From: Dirofilaria immitis
Taxonomy: Eukaryota > Nematoda > Chromadorea > Rhabditida > Onchocercidae
Direction of reading: 5' to 3'
Assembly (NCBI GenBank): GCA_024305405.1
Contig: JAKNDB010000087.1
Coordinates: forward strand, 558,001-622,000
Length of the DNA: 64,000 nt
This document shows positions 1-12,960 of the stretch, piece after piece. Every line of letters starts with the position of its first letter. Within the stretch, counting starts at the first letter, position 1. A program made the translations under genes and the position numbers. The notes under the pieces were generated by a model, which was given only the letters and a program-made list of their open reading frames with translations, made no database searches and was not told the origin of the DNA.

Positions 1-291
1 AATTCCAAACTAATGAGCAGTATATAAGTTCAAAAACTTGGCCTTTTTGTTTCAGATATTGCAATAGGATTTTTTCATGAAAACTTCAAAACAATATGAT
101 TATATACCAAAACGATAAGGATAGTGCGTATATTCGTAAAAAAAGTTAATGTATTTAGGCTTAGCAAAATCTTAATGACAACAGGAAGGACTGAAAAGCA
201 CTTGACAAAATGCTTTAAATAATCAAGGATAATATGTTAGTCAAAATTCAAGATTATGAAATTAGAAGTTTCAATAGCATAATAATTTTAC

Positions 292-1611
292 CATCACAAT
301 TATACAGTAATAATTGTCCACCATCAGTTTCCTCCCAATCTGGCGTCAAATAAAGTGTAAAAGCAAATTTGCGTCCTTCACACTGATCATCGTGAGGCAG
401 AAGTAAGTCGGTATAATTATAATTACTACTAGTTATTGCAACTTCACTGTTTAGATCGACACCGGACACATCACGCAACCAATATAGAACATCGGTTTTA
501 AATAAATCTCTGAAAAATAATGGCATTAAAATTGGAATTTAACGATAAATAATCAAATAAATAATTTTTAATATCATGCTGTAATGAGAATAAAAATAGC
601 ATGTTGCAGAAGCAAAATCTCAGAACTACTAAATCAGAAAACATGGAATGAGCCTGATATGCATATCTTCTAAAAGATATCCATTTAGGAGAATACTCAT
701 CATAAAATCATACCATATAATAACAGTAGTAAAACTGGTGTCGCCCGACTAATTTTGTAGATTTAATGAAAGACTGCATCCCCGGTAGATATCAAAATTC
801 CCTTCTCTGTAAATATTCGCTTTTTATGCCTACTAGTTATCTAAAAGCTTTTCGCACGTTTAATGTGGTATTATAAACAAACAAATTAACTTCCTTACCT
901 GAATTTTGTTAACTTTGGAAACTTCTTAACATCGAAATTCGCTAAATCAGTTGTTTGATCCAGCGAATAAAGATCATTTTCTCTACGATCATACTGCACA
1001 GTTTGCAACTCTGATCGTAAATCAGCTACAAACTCTTTGCTAGTAAGAAAATCAGGTAGACAAAAATGCGGAAAAGGTTTCGAAAATTCACTGTCACCTG
1101 TAAAAAGGAAATGAGAAAGTTCCATCTTAGTAATAGAATGAAAAATTGTTTAGAAAAAGATTTTATTCAACTTTTAATGTTTCAGTTATCAAAAAATGAA
1201 CAGATTTTTCGAAATTTATTCCCAGTCCAGAAAATTTTTTCATTAATGATGATTCTGATATTTTTTTTCAAATAAAATTTTGCATATAGTCTAAAGAGAA
1301 ATATATTTGAAATTGCAATATTTCAACATATCTATCAAAATCTAATATTACATCCTAGAGTAATGACAATTTCTTCTAAGATTTAAAAAATCTCATATGC
1401 TATTTCAAGAAAGATTGGAGAATCTCAGAAATTCTGTAGAGTTTCATTTAAAAAAATCTTGGAGGATTTCGTTAACGAGGTGACGAATTTGCGATTAAAA
1501 TTAAAATTGATAGAATGCAGACACCAAGAAAAAAATGTACAATAACAAACCGGATAAAATCTTCCGGAATTCCGTAGCATACTCATCCGTCAGATAAACC
1601 GAATTGATCAT
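292..1611 (-). CDS. OGFOD1: OGFOD1-type prolyl 3-hydroxylase, N-terminal part (3' end outside window)
   Basis: Three minus-strand exons join in frame: 1611-1551 (start codon at 1611, in-frame stop just upstream), 1097-899 and 509-292. Donors read GTTTGT, GTAAGG and GTAAAA; acceptors are TTTACAG and TTTTCAG. The product aligns along its length with the N-terminal half of OGFOD1/Tpa1, an Fe(II)/2-oxoglutarate dioxygenase that hydroxylates a proline of ribosomal protein uS12 in other eukaryotes. Visible landmarks are PFPHFCLPDF at the start of the domain, ENDLYSLDQTTDL, and LLLPHDDQCEGRKFAFTLYL, whose H-x-D supplies two of the three iron ligands. The distal histidine and the arginine that binds 2-oxoglutarate would lie in exons left of base 1, so activity cannot be judged. 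I found no further exon in 1-291, so that stretch is probably intron. Confident of family, less so of the exact start. Confidence 0.88.
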
Positions 1612-3324
1612 ATCCACACCACTTCAATTTATAAACCCATACTTTCCAATATTACTATCTGAAAATTTGAAACTCATAGCAAAAGAAGTACGACTTTCAA
1701 TGAGCCGCATTAAATTCAAATTTGGATTCATTTAGCTAACTATTGCAATATTTCTATTTTGCTAAAGGATTTTGCTAAGGGAGTGTGATTTTAAAGAGAT
1801 ATCAAAGATTGCTAAGATGCAAAGATATTATGGATAAGTCATTGGAAGGCGAAAGAAAATAGAATTTAGTGGAGAAACAGGGACATGTAGGAAATGAGTT
1901 GTGTAGGCTTTATAATACAGCAAAGATTGGTAAAGAATAGAAATTAATGTAGAGGATGTTAGAGATGGAAATAATTAATGATTGTATGAGATAAATTGCT
2001 GAGAATATGTAAACGAGACTATAAGATTAGAAATATTTTATACTATTGAGAAATATTGTTATTAAGAAATTTGTAAAAGTATCAGGAGTATTTTTTGGGG
2101 AATTCGGGAGTGTTTCAGGTATAAGCAGGAAGGGAAAATTCTATTATAGTATTATGATATATGTATATTATTGCTATATTCTTGTATTGAGTGAATTTTT
2201 TTTAAAAATTATAAATGACTTTGAAAGAAGAGTTTTTTTTTTTTTTTTGTATTTGTATTGCATATTTCATTTACATTTATTCTTTGTTGAATTATCAAAA
2301 TATATAATCGAGATTGATTGATCGTTCTTTCTTTTTTTTTTTTTTTTTTTTTTATCATACATTTTCTTCAATTGTCTGCATCCTATTAATTTTAATTGTA
2401 ATAATTCGTCATCAATTATCATTTTATTGATTTTAAAATGAGATAATTTATTTGATGCATTTTTTATTAATTTAGAATGATATAATTAGGATATAATTGA
2501 TTTAATTAAAACTTTATTTTCTAACATATTTGAAAAAAAAAATTGATTACATTAGTTGTTCATAGTTTGAAATCGAGAATATTCACATATCAATAGTAGA
2601 TAAAATGAGATGCCATATGATATTCTGTTTTGTCTTTAAATGATCACAATTAATATTTCGTCTATCTTTTTTGTTTTTATCAATTTTATTTTATCATTAA
2701 ATTTCTTTTGATACTTCTAAAATACATATATACCTACCTAATTGTCTATTTCTATACTACGTATTATATATTGAAATAATTTTTAAATTGCTTATATTCT
2801 ATAATCCTTTTTTTCTTTTTCTGATATAAATTTAACTTTATGTCATATCAAAAATTTAAAGTATTTCTTTCTATTATATTTCTTTTGTGCAACATATAGA
2901 ATGACCACGTAATATTTCACGTAAATCATTATTTCCTTTCGTGAATGATTGAATTTTTTGCGAGCGAAATATTGAAACAATTTCCTAGTCATCTAGGAGA
3001 AACAAAGCTATCAGATATTAATTTTCTATGGAGTATATTTTCTCCAGTAATTGCTAATAATAGAATTAATCGTTAATTATCAGATAATTTCGTAAAATTT
3101 TGATATCATATAATGTTTTCGCCACTTATCAAAATATTAATCCAATATTTTGAATGAAGAGAGAAAGGATGTATAGAAAAGATAAAAAGGAAATTTTTTC
3201 CTGAAAGATTTTTTAATAAAATTAAATTTATTTCATTTTATGCATAAAATTAAATTGATATTTTAGCATAATTGATAATTTAATATACATTTAATACATG
3301 TTTCAATTGATGAAGGCGGAAAAT
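1612..3324. other. gene-free AT-rich stretch upstream of OGFOD1
   Basis: No exon with coding character seen on either strand. It contains long T runs (2226-2249 and 2324-2353) and general A/T low complexity. The first few hundred bases presumably include the OGFOD1 promoter, but no specific element can be named. Confidence 0.5.
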
Positions 3325-4105
3325 TATCACACTTTCTCCTAATAATTCATTAATGATTATAGTAACATATTGATATCAGACTTTCTTGTTTTAATTCATT
3401 AGTGATTATAGTAACGTATTGATATCACACTTTCTCCTAATAATTCATTAATGATTATAGTAACATATTGATATCATACTTTCTCCTAATAATTCATTAA
3501 TGATTATAGTAACGTATTGATATCATACTTTCTCCTAATAATTCATTAATGATTATAGTAACGTATTGATATCAGACTTTCTTGTTTTAATTCATTAGTG
3601 ATTATAGTAACGTATTGATATCACACTTTCTCCTAATAATTCATTAATGATTATAGTAACATATTGATATCACACTTTCTCCTAATAATTCATTAATGAT
3701 TATAGTAACATATTGATATCATACTTTCTCCTAATAATTCATTAATGATTATAGTAACGTATTGATATCACACTTTCTCCTAATAATTCATTAATGATTA
3801 TAGTAACATATTGATATCATACTTTCTCCTAATAATTCATTAATGATTATAGTAACGTATTGATATCAGACTTTCTTGTTTTAATTCATTAGTGATTATA
3901 GTAACGTATTGATATCACACTTTCTCCTAATAATTCATTAATGATTATAGTAACATATTGATATCACACTTTCTCCTAATAATTCATTAATGATTATAGT
4001 AACGTATTGATATCACACTTTCTCCTAATAATTCATTAATGATTATAGTAACGTATTGATATCATACTTTCTTGTTTTAATTCATTAGTGATTATAGTAA
4101 CGTAT
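3325..4105. repeat. 49-bp satellite, about 16 copies, two subtypes in higher-order pattern
   Basis: A 49-bp unit built around AATTCATTAATGATTATAG, then TAAC(A/G)TATTGATATCA, repeats head to tail. Most copies end CACTTTCTCCTAAT (type A). Four copies instead carry GACTTTCTTGTTTT (one of them TACTTTCTTGTTTT), followed by an AGTG variant (type B). Type B copies occur at about 3375, 3571, 3865 and 4061, that is 4, 6 and 4 units apart, exact multiples of 49. This implies local segmental amplification of multi-unit blocks. Each unit has a GATATC site. Confidence 0.95.
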
Positions 4106-4210
4106 ATGATATATTTAAATAATAATGATATTTAAAATTTTCTTTTAGTCCAAAGAAATTGTTTAATAATATAAATATCAGTTTTTTTTTTTTGCATCAT
4201 TAAATTTTGA

Positions 4211-4300
4211 AATTAGTAAACAATAAAATGTTGTTAAGAAAATTAGTAAACAATAAAATGTTGTTAAGAAAATTAGTAAACAATAAAATGTTGTTAGGAA
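4211..4300. repeat. 30-bp direct repeat, 3 copies
   Basis: Three contiguous 30-bp units starting AATTAGTAAACAATAAAATG at 4211, 4241 and 4271. The first two are identical and the third differs by one base (TTAGGAA for TTAAGAA). Confidence 0.95.
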
Positions 4301-5766
4301 AATTGTCAAGAAAAACAGCATCCTTTTATTTGTTTATAGTTTGTTGATTAAAAATTGCTTCTTCTTGCTATTGTGACTCAGCTAGGTTAGCAATGAGCTA
4401 TGTTTGGGTTTATACGATATTATAAGCACAATATCACGATTATACTACAATAGTCAGGATTAAATGTACAATATACAGTAGCATCAAAGAATACGTTCAC
4501 GAAGTATCGGAGGAATGCGAGCAAACAAATGTCTAAAAGCTTACCATGATGTCGTATCTTTCCTTTGCGACTGTCGTTCATCTTTCGCTTCACCATTGCT
4601 TCACCATTGCTCGTGCCGTTGACCTATGACTTATGCTGAAGTGTTGAATTCTTCTTGAAATTATTACTGCTGTCGTATTGCGTCGAACTGTACTTTCGAA
4701 TTGAACTCAAACTGAACTGACTTTAATTCCGAAAATCCTTCTCTTTAAATCCTTTGCAGCTCATCTTTCTTATCGGATCTCTAACATGTCGCCTTACGAT
4801 TGGTTAACCTTACTTTGTTAACCTATGAATTTGAGTAGTTTGACGGTAGACATTAGATTCTTTCACTCTTCTGCAGTCCTAATTTGTGCTGTTTGAATTT
4901 TGATGTCCCTTGTATATTCTGGAAGTCCATTTAGGGTTGCATTTGATGAATTTCATCGAATGATCAAGCAGTGCTAGCGATACATTACTTCTACAAAAAC
5001 CTTAAATTTAATCTGGAAATAACAGAATAATATGTATAACTAATTCAGAAGGCATATAAAACATTAAAAATATAATTTTAAAAATTTTTGTTTTCTATAA
5101 AAGCAAATTAGCACTGATAATTGTTTTGCATTTTTGTTTGTACTATTTAATGGGTAAACTATCTTAAGCTGATTTTTAAAGAAAATATTTTCTCTGTTAT
5201 TTCCAAATTAAAATGAATTTTCAACCATTTTTTAAAGTCCAAATTGAAAACATTTAGTTTAAATGTAAAAATCGTTATTGAAAAATTTTCAATAAATGTT
5301 CTTTCTGCTTTTTTGAATTTCGTTTCAATTCAACAACAATGAAATTTCCATTCATTGAATAGGCTTTCTCCATTCCTTTCATCATCTATTTTTGGATTCT
5401 AATCAAGATTTCAATTGTTTCTTTTTTTTTTTTGTGCTCTTGAAAAATTGAAATATTTTCTCATTTTATTTCAGATTTCTTAAAATTTTTAATTTCAATT
5501 CTTCAAAATGATTTATGTTTTCTACGTCTTTTCAACTAATGAAGATTTTGATGTATTTGTCGTAGTAGTTTTGATTATATTTGATGATAAGTGATAAAGT
5601 AGCAAAACCTGAATGTATTTTATATCGTTTCACCTTTCAATTTGTGATAATTTAACATTTAAAAGCATCAATTTTCGTTTTCATCAATAGTAAACTAGAA
5701 ATTAATAAGCAAAAAATTAATAAACTTCAAAGATCAAAATAAAGAGTTCAACTAGAACGATCGCTA
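4301..5766. other. intergenic stretch with a less AT-rich island (about 4490-4990)
   Basis: The island has better mixed composition than its flanks and an inverted CCAAT (GATTGG at 4799-4804). On the minus strand a short open stretch ends at a good donor (GTAAGC at about 4545), but I could not extend it to a gene. The rest is A/T-rich and featureless. Confidence 0.35.
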
Positions 5767-5832
5767 ATTATTTAGAATTAGGTAAACTATAGTAACTGAA
5801 TTATTTAGAATTAGGTAAACTATAGTAACTGA
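5767..5832. repeat. 33-bp tandem duplication
   Basis: Two adjacent identical 33-bp units beginning ATTATTTAGAATTAGGTAAA at 5767 and 5800. Confidence 0.9.
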
Positions 5833-6138
5833 TTTCGGTTAGCTCTCTTCTATTGAGAGGATTTTTTAACCAATGTTTGTTTTGATTTTTTGATCGTCGT
5901 AATGTTGAGATCAAGGATGATCGTTCATATTATCCTCAGAAAATTTTCTTTTATCGAATATCATTTTAAAATTCTTTTTTTTTCTTTGTTTTCTGGTGAT
6001 GATTTTATGATAAGAATTTTTGAAGTTTTGTGATGTTTTTTAAAATTATAATTTAAAAGAAGCGAAAGTAACTCACAATATCAGTACAATAAAGTGGTAG
6101 TTTGAAAAGTTTGAGAGTGATAATCTTGATGAGGGTTA

Positions 6139-6530
6139 CAGTGACTAAATCATCTGAGATTGACAATCACTAATCGAAAATTCTCGAAATCGAATCTCCT
6201 TCTATCATACAAGAAATATCAAAGAACTCAATATTATCATATTAAAATGTTTCAGTATTTGAAACAAAATTAAGGTGAAAAGGTCCTTCAAATGAGTAAA
6301 ATATATGCTAACCGAATGATCAAAAAATTTATTCTGATGAAGTCTTATCTTTCCTATTTCTTCGTAAAAACAATGAAACATTTATCCATCAAATAATGAT
6401 ATGCGATGATAAGTGAACTATTTTATAGTCAGCAATTACTACCTCAGTTGTTGGACGAAAGTTCGAAAATTTGACATGATAATCATTGCTGTTACTATTT
6501 TATTTTTTCTGTAACATCAACGAAATTGAT
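6139..6530 (+). repeat. dispersed repeat, copy A
   Basis: This stretch matches 57770-58060 and, over a shorter part, 58246-58325. Shared blocks in the same order are CAGTGAC(T)AAATCAT, CAATCACTAATCGA, then AACAATGAAACATTTA(T/C)CC ATCAAATAATGATATGCGAT with (A/G)ATAAGTGAACT, then CTTAGTTGTT/CCTCAGTTGTT followed by GAAATTC/GAAAGTTCG. Divergence is moderate with several indels. There are no obvious terminal inverted repeats or coding capacity, so it may be a worn non-autonomous element. Confidence 0.75.
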
Positions 6531-6837
6531 GAAATGCATCGTAAATGTTAATAGAAAAATTTTCACAACAACATCAATCTATACGTTGATAGTAAAAAGC
6601 TTTAACATTTGAGAAAGCGATGGATTGTAAAATTTTCCTCATCTATTTATTACATTCATCGATTTCTTATCAATCAATTATCGCTAACACACTTCTTCAT
6701 TTACTTCATACATCTCTTTGTGCAAAAAGAAATACATTTATAAATGAGTAGAAAAACAAGAAAAAAATCTTTGAAAGCAAATTCATGTATAATTCATTTC
6801 TCGTTTGTAAAATTTGTTTCATTGCATAATTTCAAAG

Positions 6838-6942
6838 CTGCATTAATTTCAAAGCTGAATTTCAAAGCTGATTTCAAAGCTTTCATAATTTCATAGCTTT
6901 CATAATTTCTGATTTCATAATTTCATAGCTGCTTTAAAGCTA
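6838..6942. repeat. degenerate short-unit repeat around TTTCAAAGCTG / TTTCATAGCTG
   Basis: Imperfect tandem copies of a roughly 12-20 bp motif, ATTTCAAAGCT and variants, interrupted by CATAATTT segments. Confidence 0.7.
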
Positions 6943-7898
6943 ATAACAATATATTATTGACTATTTGTTTAATTATAACAAATTTCAATTCACTCTTCTC
7001 TTCTGTTCATAGCAATTATTTTTTTGTTTTAACAAAATATTTCTAAAATTCATTGCTTTTTTTTTCGAAATGATCGCTTTTATCTGATAAATTTTTAGTT
7101 TAATTTCATTTTTCTTTTTACTCCTTCCATTATAATTTTTAATTTAAATTTATTACTCTTTTTTTTTTTTAATAGATCTCATTATTTTCGGTTAATAAAT
7201 TTTTCAATTTTTCATTTTTTTTCTTCTCCTGCAACTTTTCATGTTAAATGTCAATTACCTTCTTTTTTTTTTTTTCCCTTTTTTATTACTCGTAACAGTA
7301 TCTCGGACATTTACAAGAAGTAATCAAAAAAAAAAAAAAAAATGGAAAATGCGGAAATGTTTATGATAATGTTACTATAACATGTCCTTATCACATTATA
7401 GGTTAATTTTTATTTTAAGACATTTGTCCGAAAAATAATCAAAGATCCTTACTTTCTAAAATACATTAATATTTATAGTGATTAAATGAATGATCATTTA
7501 TTTGAATGTTGTTGATTTATCATAAATATCGATTTCGACTCAATTATATCTCAGCGAATATATTTTAAAAGTTTTACATTAGTCGTTAAAGATTTTATTA
7601 TCAGAAATTGATTGATAAAGATTAGATATTTCAAATTATTATAGAAATAGAATTCGAATGAGTTGTTTTTTCTAGTTAAACGGATTAATATCGAGCAAAA
7701 TAATAGTAAATGCTAATTTTTTTTTTTAAGCTATATTTTTTGAGAAGTTATTTTACGATAATTTTGATTCTGATTCCAAACAATCGGATTATATCAGTTG
7801 TAGCAGTGAATTTATTGAAATATTTTGATTTTACATATAGCGATAAAAAGAATAAAAGTACTTGTATAGGTTAATTAAGATCAGACCAATCAAAACTT
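6943..7898. other. low-complexity intergenic DNA
   Basis: T-run and A-run rich sequence (for example 7160-7171, 7264-7275, 7327-7341). I see no gene or structured element. Confidence 0.5.
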
Positions 7899-8132
7899 TT
7901 TCCTATGTTTCCGTGAACGATATGTTTCCTATGTTTCCGTGAACGATATGTTTCCTATGTTTCCGTGAACGATATGTTTCCTATGTTTCCGTGAACGATA
8001 TGTTTCCTATGTTTCCGTGAACGATATGTTTCCTATGTTTCCGTGAACGATATGTTTCCTATGTTTCCGTGAACGATATGTTTCCTATGTTTCCGTGAAC
8101 AATATGTTTCCTATGTTTCCGTGAATGATATG
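7899..8132. repeat. 26-bp minisatellite, exactly 9 copies
   Basis: Nine head-to-tail copies of a 26-bp unit, TTTCCTATGTTTCCGTGAAC then GATATG, with no length variation. Only the last two copies carry substitutions (AATATG, GAATGATATG). The near identity implies recent amplification. Confidence 0.97.
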
Positions 8133-11100
8133 AATTTCGATTTCTGTCATTTTCCTGTCATTCCGATTATTAATTGTGTCAAATTCATTTCTTTCTCTAT
8201 TATTTCATTTTAATCGTATTAAAAAAAAAATTCTTTTATATATGACCAAGTTTCATTTTAATTTGCAATATGATATTGTAAAACAATGTGATATATACTA
8301 AAATGTATCATATGAATATAAGTTTAATAATAATCGAATGATATTGATTCCTTATGATTTCGAAATATATTTAAAATTTTCCATTTTTTGAATTATGACT
8401 ACAAATTACATTTTGTATTTTTTTTCTCGATCTTGTCATCTCGTACAATTAACTGTTAAGAAAAGTTAATAATTTATCTTTATGAAAATTTAAAACTTGT
8501 TTCTTTTTTTTTTTGTTAGCTCTGTTTGATTAATTTAAATGTACCGTATCATAACTGTACAGTATCCTTATTACTTTTTCATATATATAAATGATCTTAT
8601 GATCTTATAATATTTAAACTTTTTGTGACAACACGGAAATCATAATTGATTTTTAAGGAAAAAAAAAAGCAGTTTATGGTGAATTTTTTTATCTGTAACT
8701 AGTTTTCCTCTTTTTTTTTTTTTTTTTAAAGGTTTATTTACTGAAATAGGTAGATTTTTGTTCATATATATATTTTTTTAATCAGATGAATTGCTTTCTA
8801 AAATTTAAATGGAATGATACAATTATCATTCTTATCAATTCTTTTTTGGTTTGATTATTTTAGCTTCTTTCGTTTTTTTTTTCTCCGCATTTTTTAATTT
8901 ATTATTGATAAAAATGATAGATGTAAGTAAATATGTTTAAAATTATTCTACATACTATTATGAATATTGTACAAAAAAAAAAAAAAAAATTAAGAAATAA
9001 TTTAACAAATACAAGAAATGATATTGGTTAGAAAATGATAAAAAGTATATTAACCTTTTCTTTCGTACTTATCATTTCGCAATAAATGATTATTTGTCAT
9101 TATCATCTCTCTTTCTATTTCTACTTTTTTTTTTTTTTTTTCAAACTATTACAACCATCATCATTTCATTTCATTATTTTGTAAATTATTGCTTGAATGA
9201 TTCGATAATTGATTTTAGAAGGTAAAAGTTAGTTTGATACAATCATCATATCATTTATTGTAAATTAAACTATATAACTATCATTGCATTATTGTAAATT
9301 CAAATACAACTATCATTCAGTTATTGTAAATTAGAATACAATCATCATTTATTCCATTCACTCCGTTCATTTGCTCTTCTTGACCTTATAACAAATATAC
9401 TTTTTTCAAATTATCAATGATCCATTTCAGCACAAATACTTCGATAAATACTTAATTAAAATTGAAATCATTTTAATTTAAATTAATCTTTCGTATAATA
9501 TTTTAATTTAATGACTAATAATAAATATCCTTCGTTGTTTCTTTCAATCCAATTCAATACTTAATTTGTAATAGTAATTAAAATTAAAATATGAAATACG
9601 AAATAGAATGATTGAATTATATCATTAATTTTATTAATCTTATAAAAATATATCTACATATGTAAAATATACGTAAGATTGAAATAATAAGCATAAATGA
9701 TAAAAAGACAAAATTAAAAATCAATCATTTGCAAGCATTTAATTTTAAATGAAAAAATTAATTAATTAAAAAATTAATTTAAAAAAATACTTAATTTTTC
9801 ATCCTATTCGTTTAAGCATTTTTATTCAATTGAATTATTGATAATTTGAAAGATATATTTTTTATAAGATCAATAAAATCAACGATATAATTCAATCAGT
9901 CTATTTTGTATTTCATATTTCAATTTTAATTACTATTACAAATTAAGTATTGAATTGGATTGAAAAAAAAAAAAAAAAAAAACAACGAAGGATAAAAATA
10001 TCTGCTTATCCGATCTTCGACATTCACATTATATTCATTCCATATGATAGATACAAAAATAAAAACGATGAAAATAATATCTATCTACTTGTCGAATCTT
10101 TAACAATCATATATTATCGGATGAATTTTTAACATTTCATATTTTATGCCCATTTTATGATAGATCAAAAAATGGAAGAAATGATTGGAAAATAACCGGA
10201 TGATCGTTAGAATCGGAAAGAAATGAACAAAATAGAAATGAATACAAATGATAGAAGAAGATAAGAAAAATTGGCTGAGGCAGACATTTTTTTAAAAAAA
10301 TAAACTCCTAAGCAATTTGCTATTTAATGTTAATGTTACGATATCATTAATGATATTACGAAATTGCTGAAAGATTTTTAAATTTGCTATCTTTCTTTTT
10401 TTCTCTCCCTCTCTCTCTCTCTGTTGCTCCATCTTTATATCTTCATAAATATGATAAGAAATGAGAGAAAGAGAAGTTGTAATTTAAATTTTTTTGTTTT
10501 TTTTTTTTATTTCTTAAAGTTTAAAATCAATTTTGACACACGATGAACTCACCACGTCACCTTTTTTTTTTTACTTCTTTTTAAGAAAAAAAAAAAAAGG
10601 AAAATTAAGATATATATAAGACAATCCGATGATCTTTCCTACAAAAATTTCTATCACTTTCTTTTGATTCCTCTTAAAATTAGTTGATAAATTTCAAAAT
10701 GATATGCGCACATATTGTCGATATCATCGAAAAGTTTTGATGAATAAAATTGATCAATTCACTTTCTCTTATACTATTATCATTATTATCATTGTTATCA
10801 TTATCGCTATCTTACTTACTTATTCTAATTTCTAGCATTCAAATTTCAAACTATTTGATAATTTGTTTGCACAGTGAATATTTGTTGTATAATTGCTGAT
10901 AGGAGAAAAAAAAGATTGAAAAGAAAAAGTAATATAATGATTTTTATTAATTTCAATTTTATCGCTGTCTCACTTTTTATCATTTAATTGATTTAAATAA
11001 AAACAAAGAAATCAAACATTAATAATTTTAAAATTATAGTTATTCGGGATAAGAAGATGATAAAATAATGATTATGATATTCATAATGTTGATGATGATT

Positions 11101-12960
11101 GATAATGATTTAATAACTATATTGATATATTAACAGGATATTGTATGATAATGGTGTAGTTTTTTCTTTCCTGTTTTTTTGTATTTTCAACATGATGTTT
11201 AGATTTTTAGAAATTTCAACTATATATTAACATAAAGATGATTATCATTTCATGTTTATTTGTTTTCATAGATGAAATTCAAATTTTAATAGATTTCGAT
11301 AAGATAAATTGATAAAATAAATTCTCAAACTCATAGGAATCAGTTGTAACGATTTGTTTTGCTGAAAAGATAAAAATATACAAACAATTTGATCATGATA
11401 CAAATTTATTTATTGCAATTAATGTAAACAAGATTTCAATGAAGTCTTTCTCATTTCCTTTAGCAATCATTTTCTTTCCTTTCTTTCCAATTTTTTAATA
11501 TTTTTATTTTATAAATTCTAACAAACATCGATCGATCTGATAAAGAAATATTATCAGTTTATATAGAATAACAGGAAAAAAAGAGATCTAATAGGCATAA
11601 TCTGTTTGTTTATACAATTTCTATTTGATGAAAAAAAAAATGATGATAATAATAAAACGATTGTTTGATTGAATATTTGTATTTGTACAAAATATTTTTT
11701 GTTATTTTTAAATCGGCTGATTGAGAAATCATTGATCTGTAATGATGTTTATTGCCTAATTTTCATATAATTCATTTCATATTTTATATTTCATTTTCTA
11801 TATTATTTACCTTAATTAGATAGAAAATATATTTGTAAGCACAAAATAAGATATGCTTATCGGATTATTATAACGAATAATTTCATCGGAAATAATTTAA
11901 ATGAAAAGAAAAATATCAATTGATGATAAATGATCGAAGATAGGAAAAAGAAGGAAGCAAAATTTTTTGTTAATTTATATATTAGACCGCTTTTTCTCCC
12001 TTTTGTTCTATACAAATTGATAACATTTTCTCTATCAGATCGATCAACATTTGTCAGAATTTGTCAAATGTAAAAATATTATCAGAAAGTTAGAAAAAAA
12101 TGATAGTAAATGATTGATAAAGGAAATGAGAATCTTATTTTACCTTAATTTGGATGAATAAATTTATATCATGATCAAATGTTCCTATATTTTTATCATT
12201 TGATTTTTATTAATGAAATAATGATTTATATTATCATGATTAAATCTGTATCATGATTAAATGTTCTTTCATTTTTTTGTTAATGAAGCAATGATTTTTA
12301 TATTATCATTGATAAAAATTTTTTACATTAATTTCAATGATTAAATCTGTATCATGATCAAATGTTCTTTTATTTTTTTGTTAATGAAGTAATGATTTAT
12401 TTTATCATGATTAAATCTGTATCATAATCAAATGTTCTTTTATTTTTATCTTTATCTTTTTTTTGTTAATGATTTATATTATCATTAATACAAATTCGTT
12501 TTTTTAAAAAGAAAATCAATATACTCTTTGTTCTTTTCAATATCATTAAATCCATCTTTATTTCTTTAATAATAATTTTTTTTCCTATGGAAATTAAAGT
12601 TGAAATTATTTCTCTTGCGAATATATTTTTCGTTTTTAAAAGGCTTAATATTATTTAACCAGATTCTTAAATAGATTCTTAAAAGACTTAACATTATTAG
12701 GCCAAGATTCTGATTCATTAGTCAGATTTGTATTCATTTAATTTGGCCATAATTCAACGACAATATCTCGCTAATATGTTAAATGATGTAGAAATCAAAG
12801 AACTTATAATAATTTCGTTTCAGTAATTACAGTTACGCTTACTTTATCCGAAATACAATTTGATTGATGTCTAGGAAGAGAAATGAAATTATTAATTACT
12901 AATTTTAGAATATTGTATTTTTATCATATCTTGGGGATTATTTGTTATCAACAATTTATT
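8133..12960. other. long gene-poor low-complexity stretch upstream of cystinosin
   Basis: Dominated by A/T runs, ATCATT-type simple sequence and loosely repeated phrases. At 12170-12480 a phrase like ATGATTAAATCTGTATCATG recurs several times with drift. An A run at 9963-9980 and a CT tract at 10402-10421 are typical microsatellite seeds. No exon with codon structure was found. A TTTCAG at about 12820 could be a trans-splice acceptor for the downstream gene. Confidence 0.5.

Noticed and set aside
3325..4105. CRISPR-like array
   Set aside because: Units abut without unique spacers and the host is clearly eukaryotic; it is a satellite.
4545..4611. Possible minus-strand 5' exon (ATGGTGAAGCGAAAG... 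to GTAAGC)
   Set aside because: Good donor but no downstream exon found before the satellite; could be chance in the less AT-rich patch.
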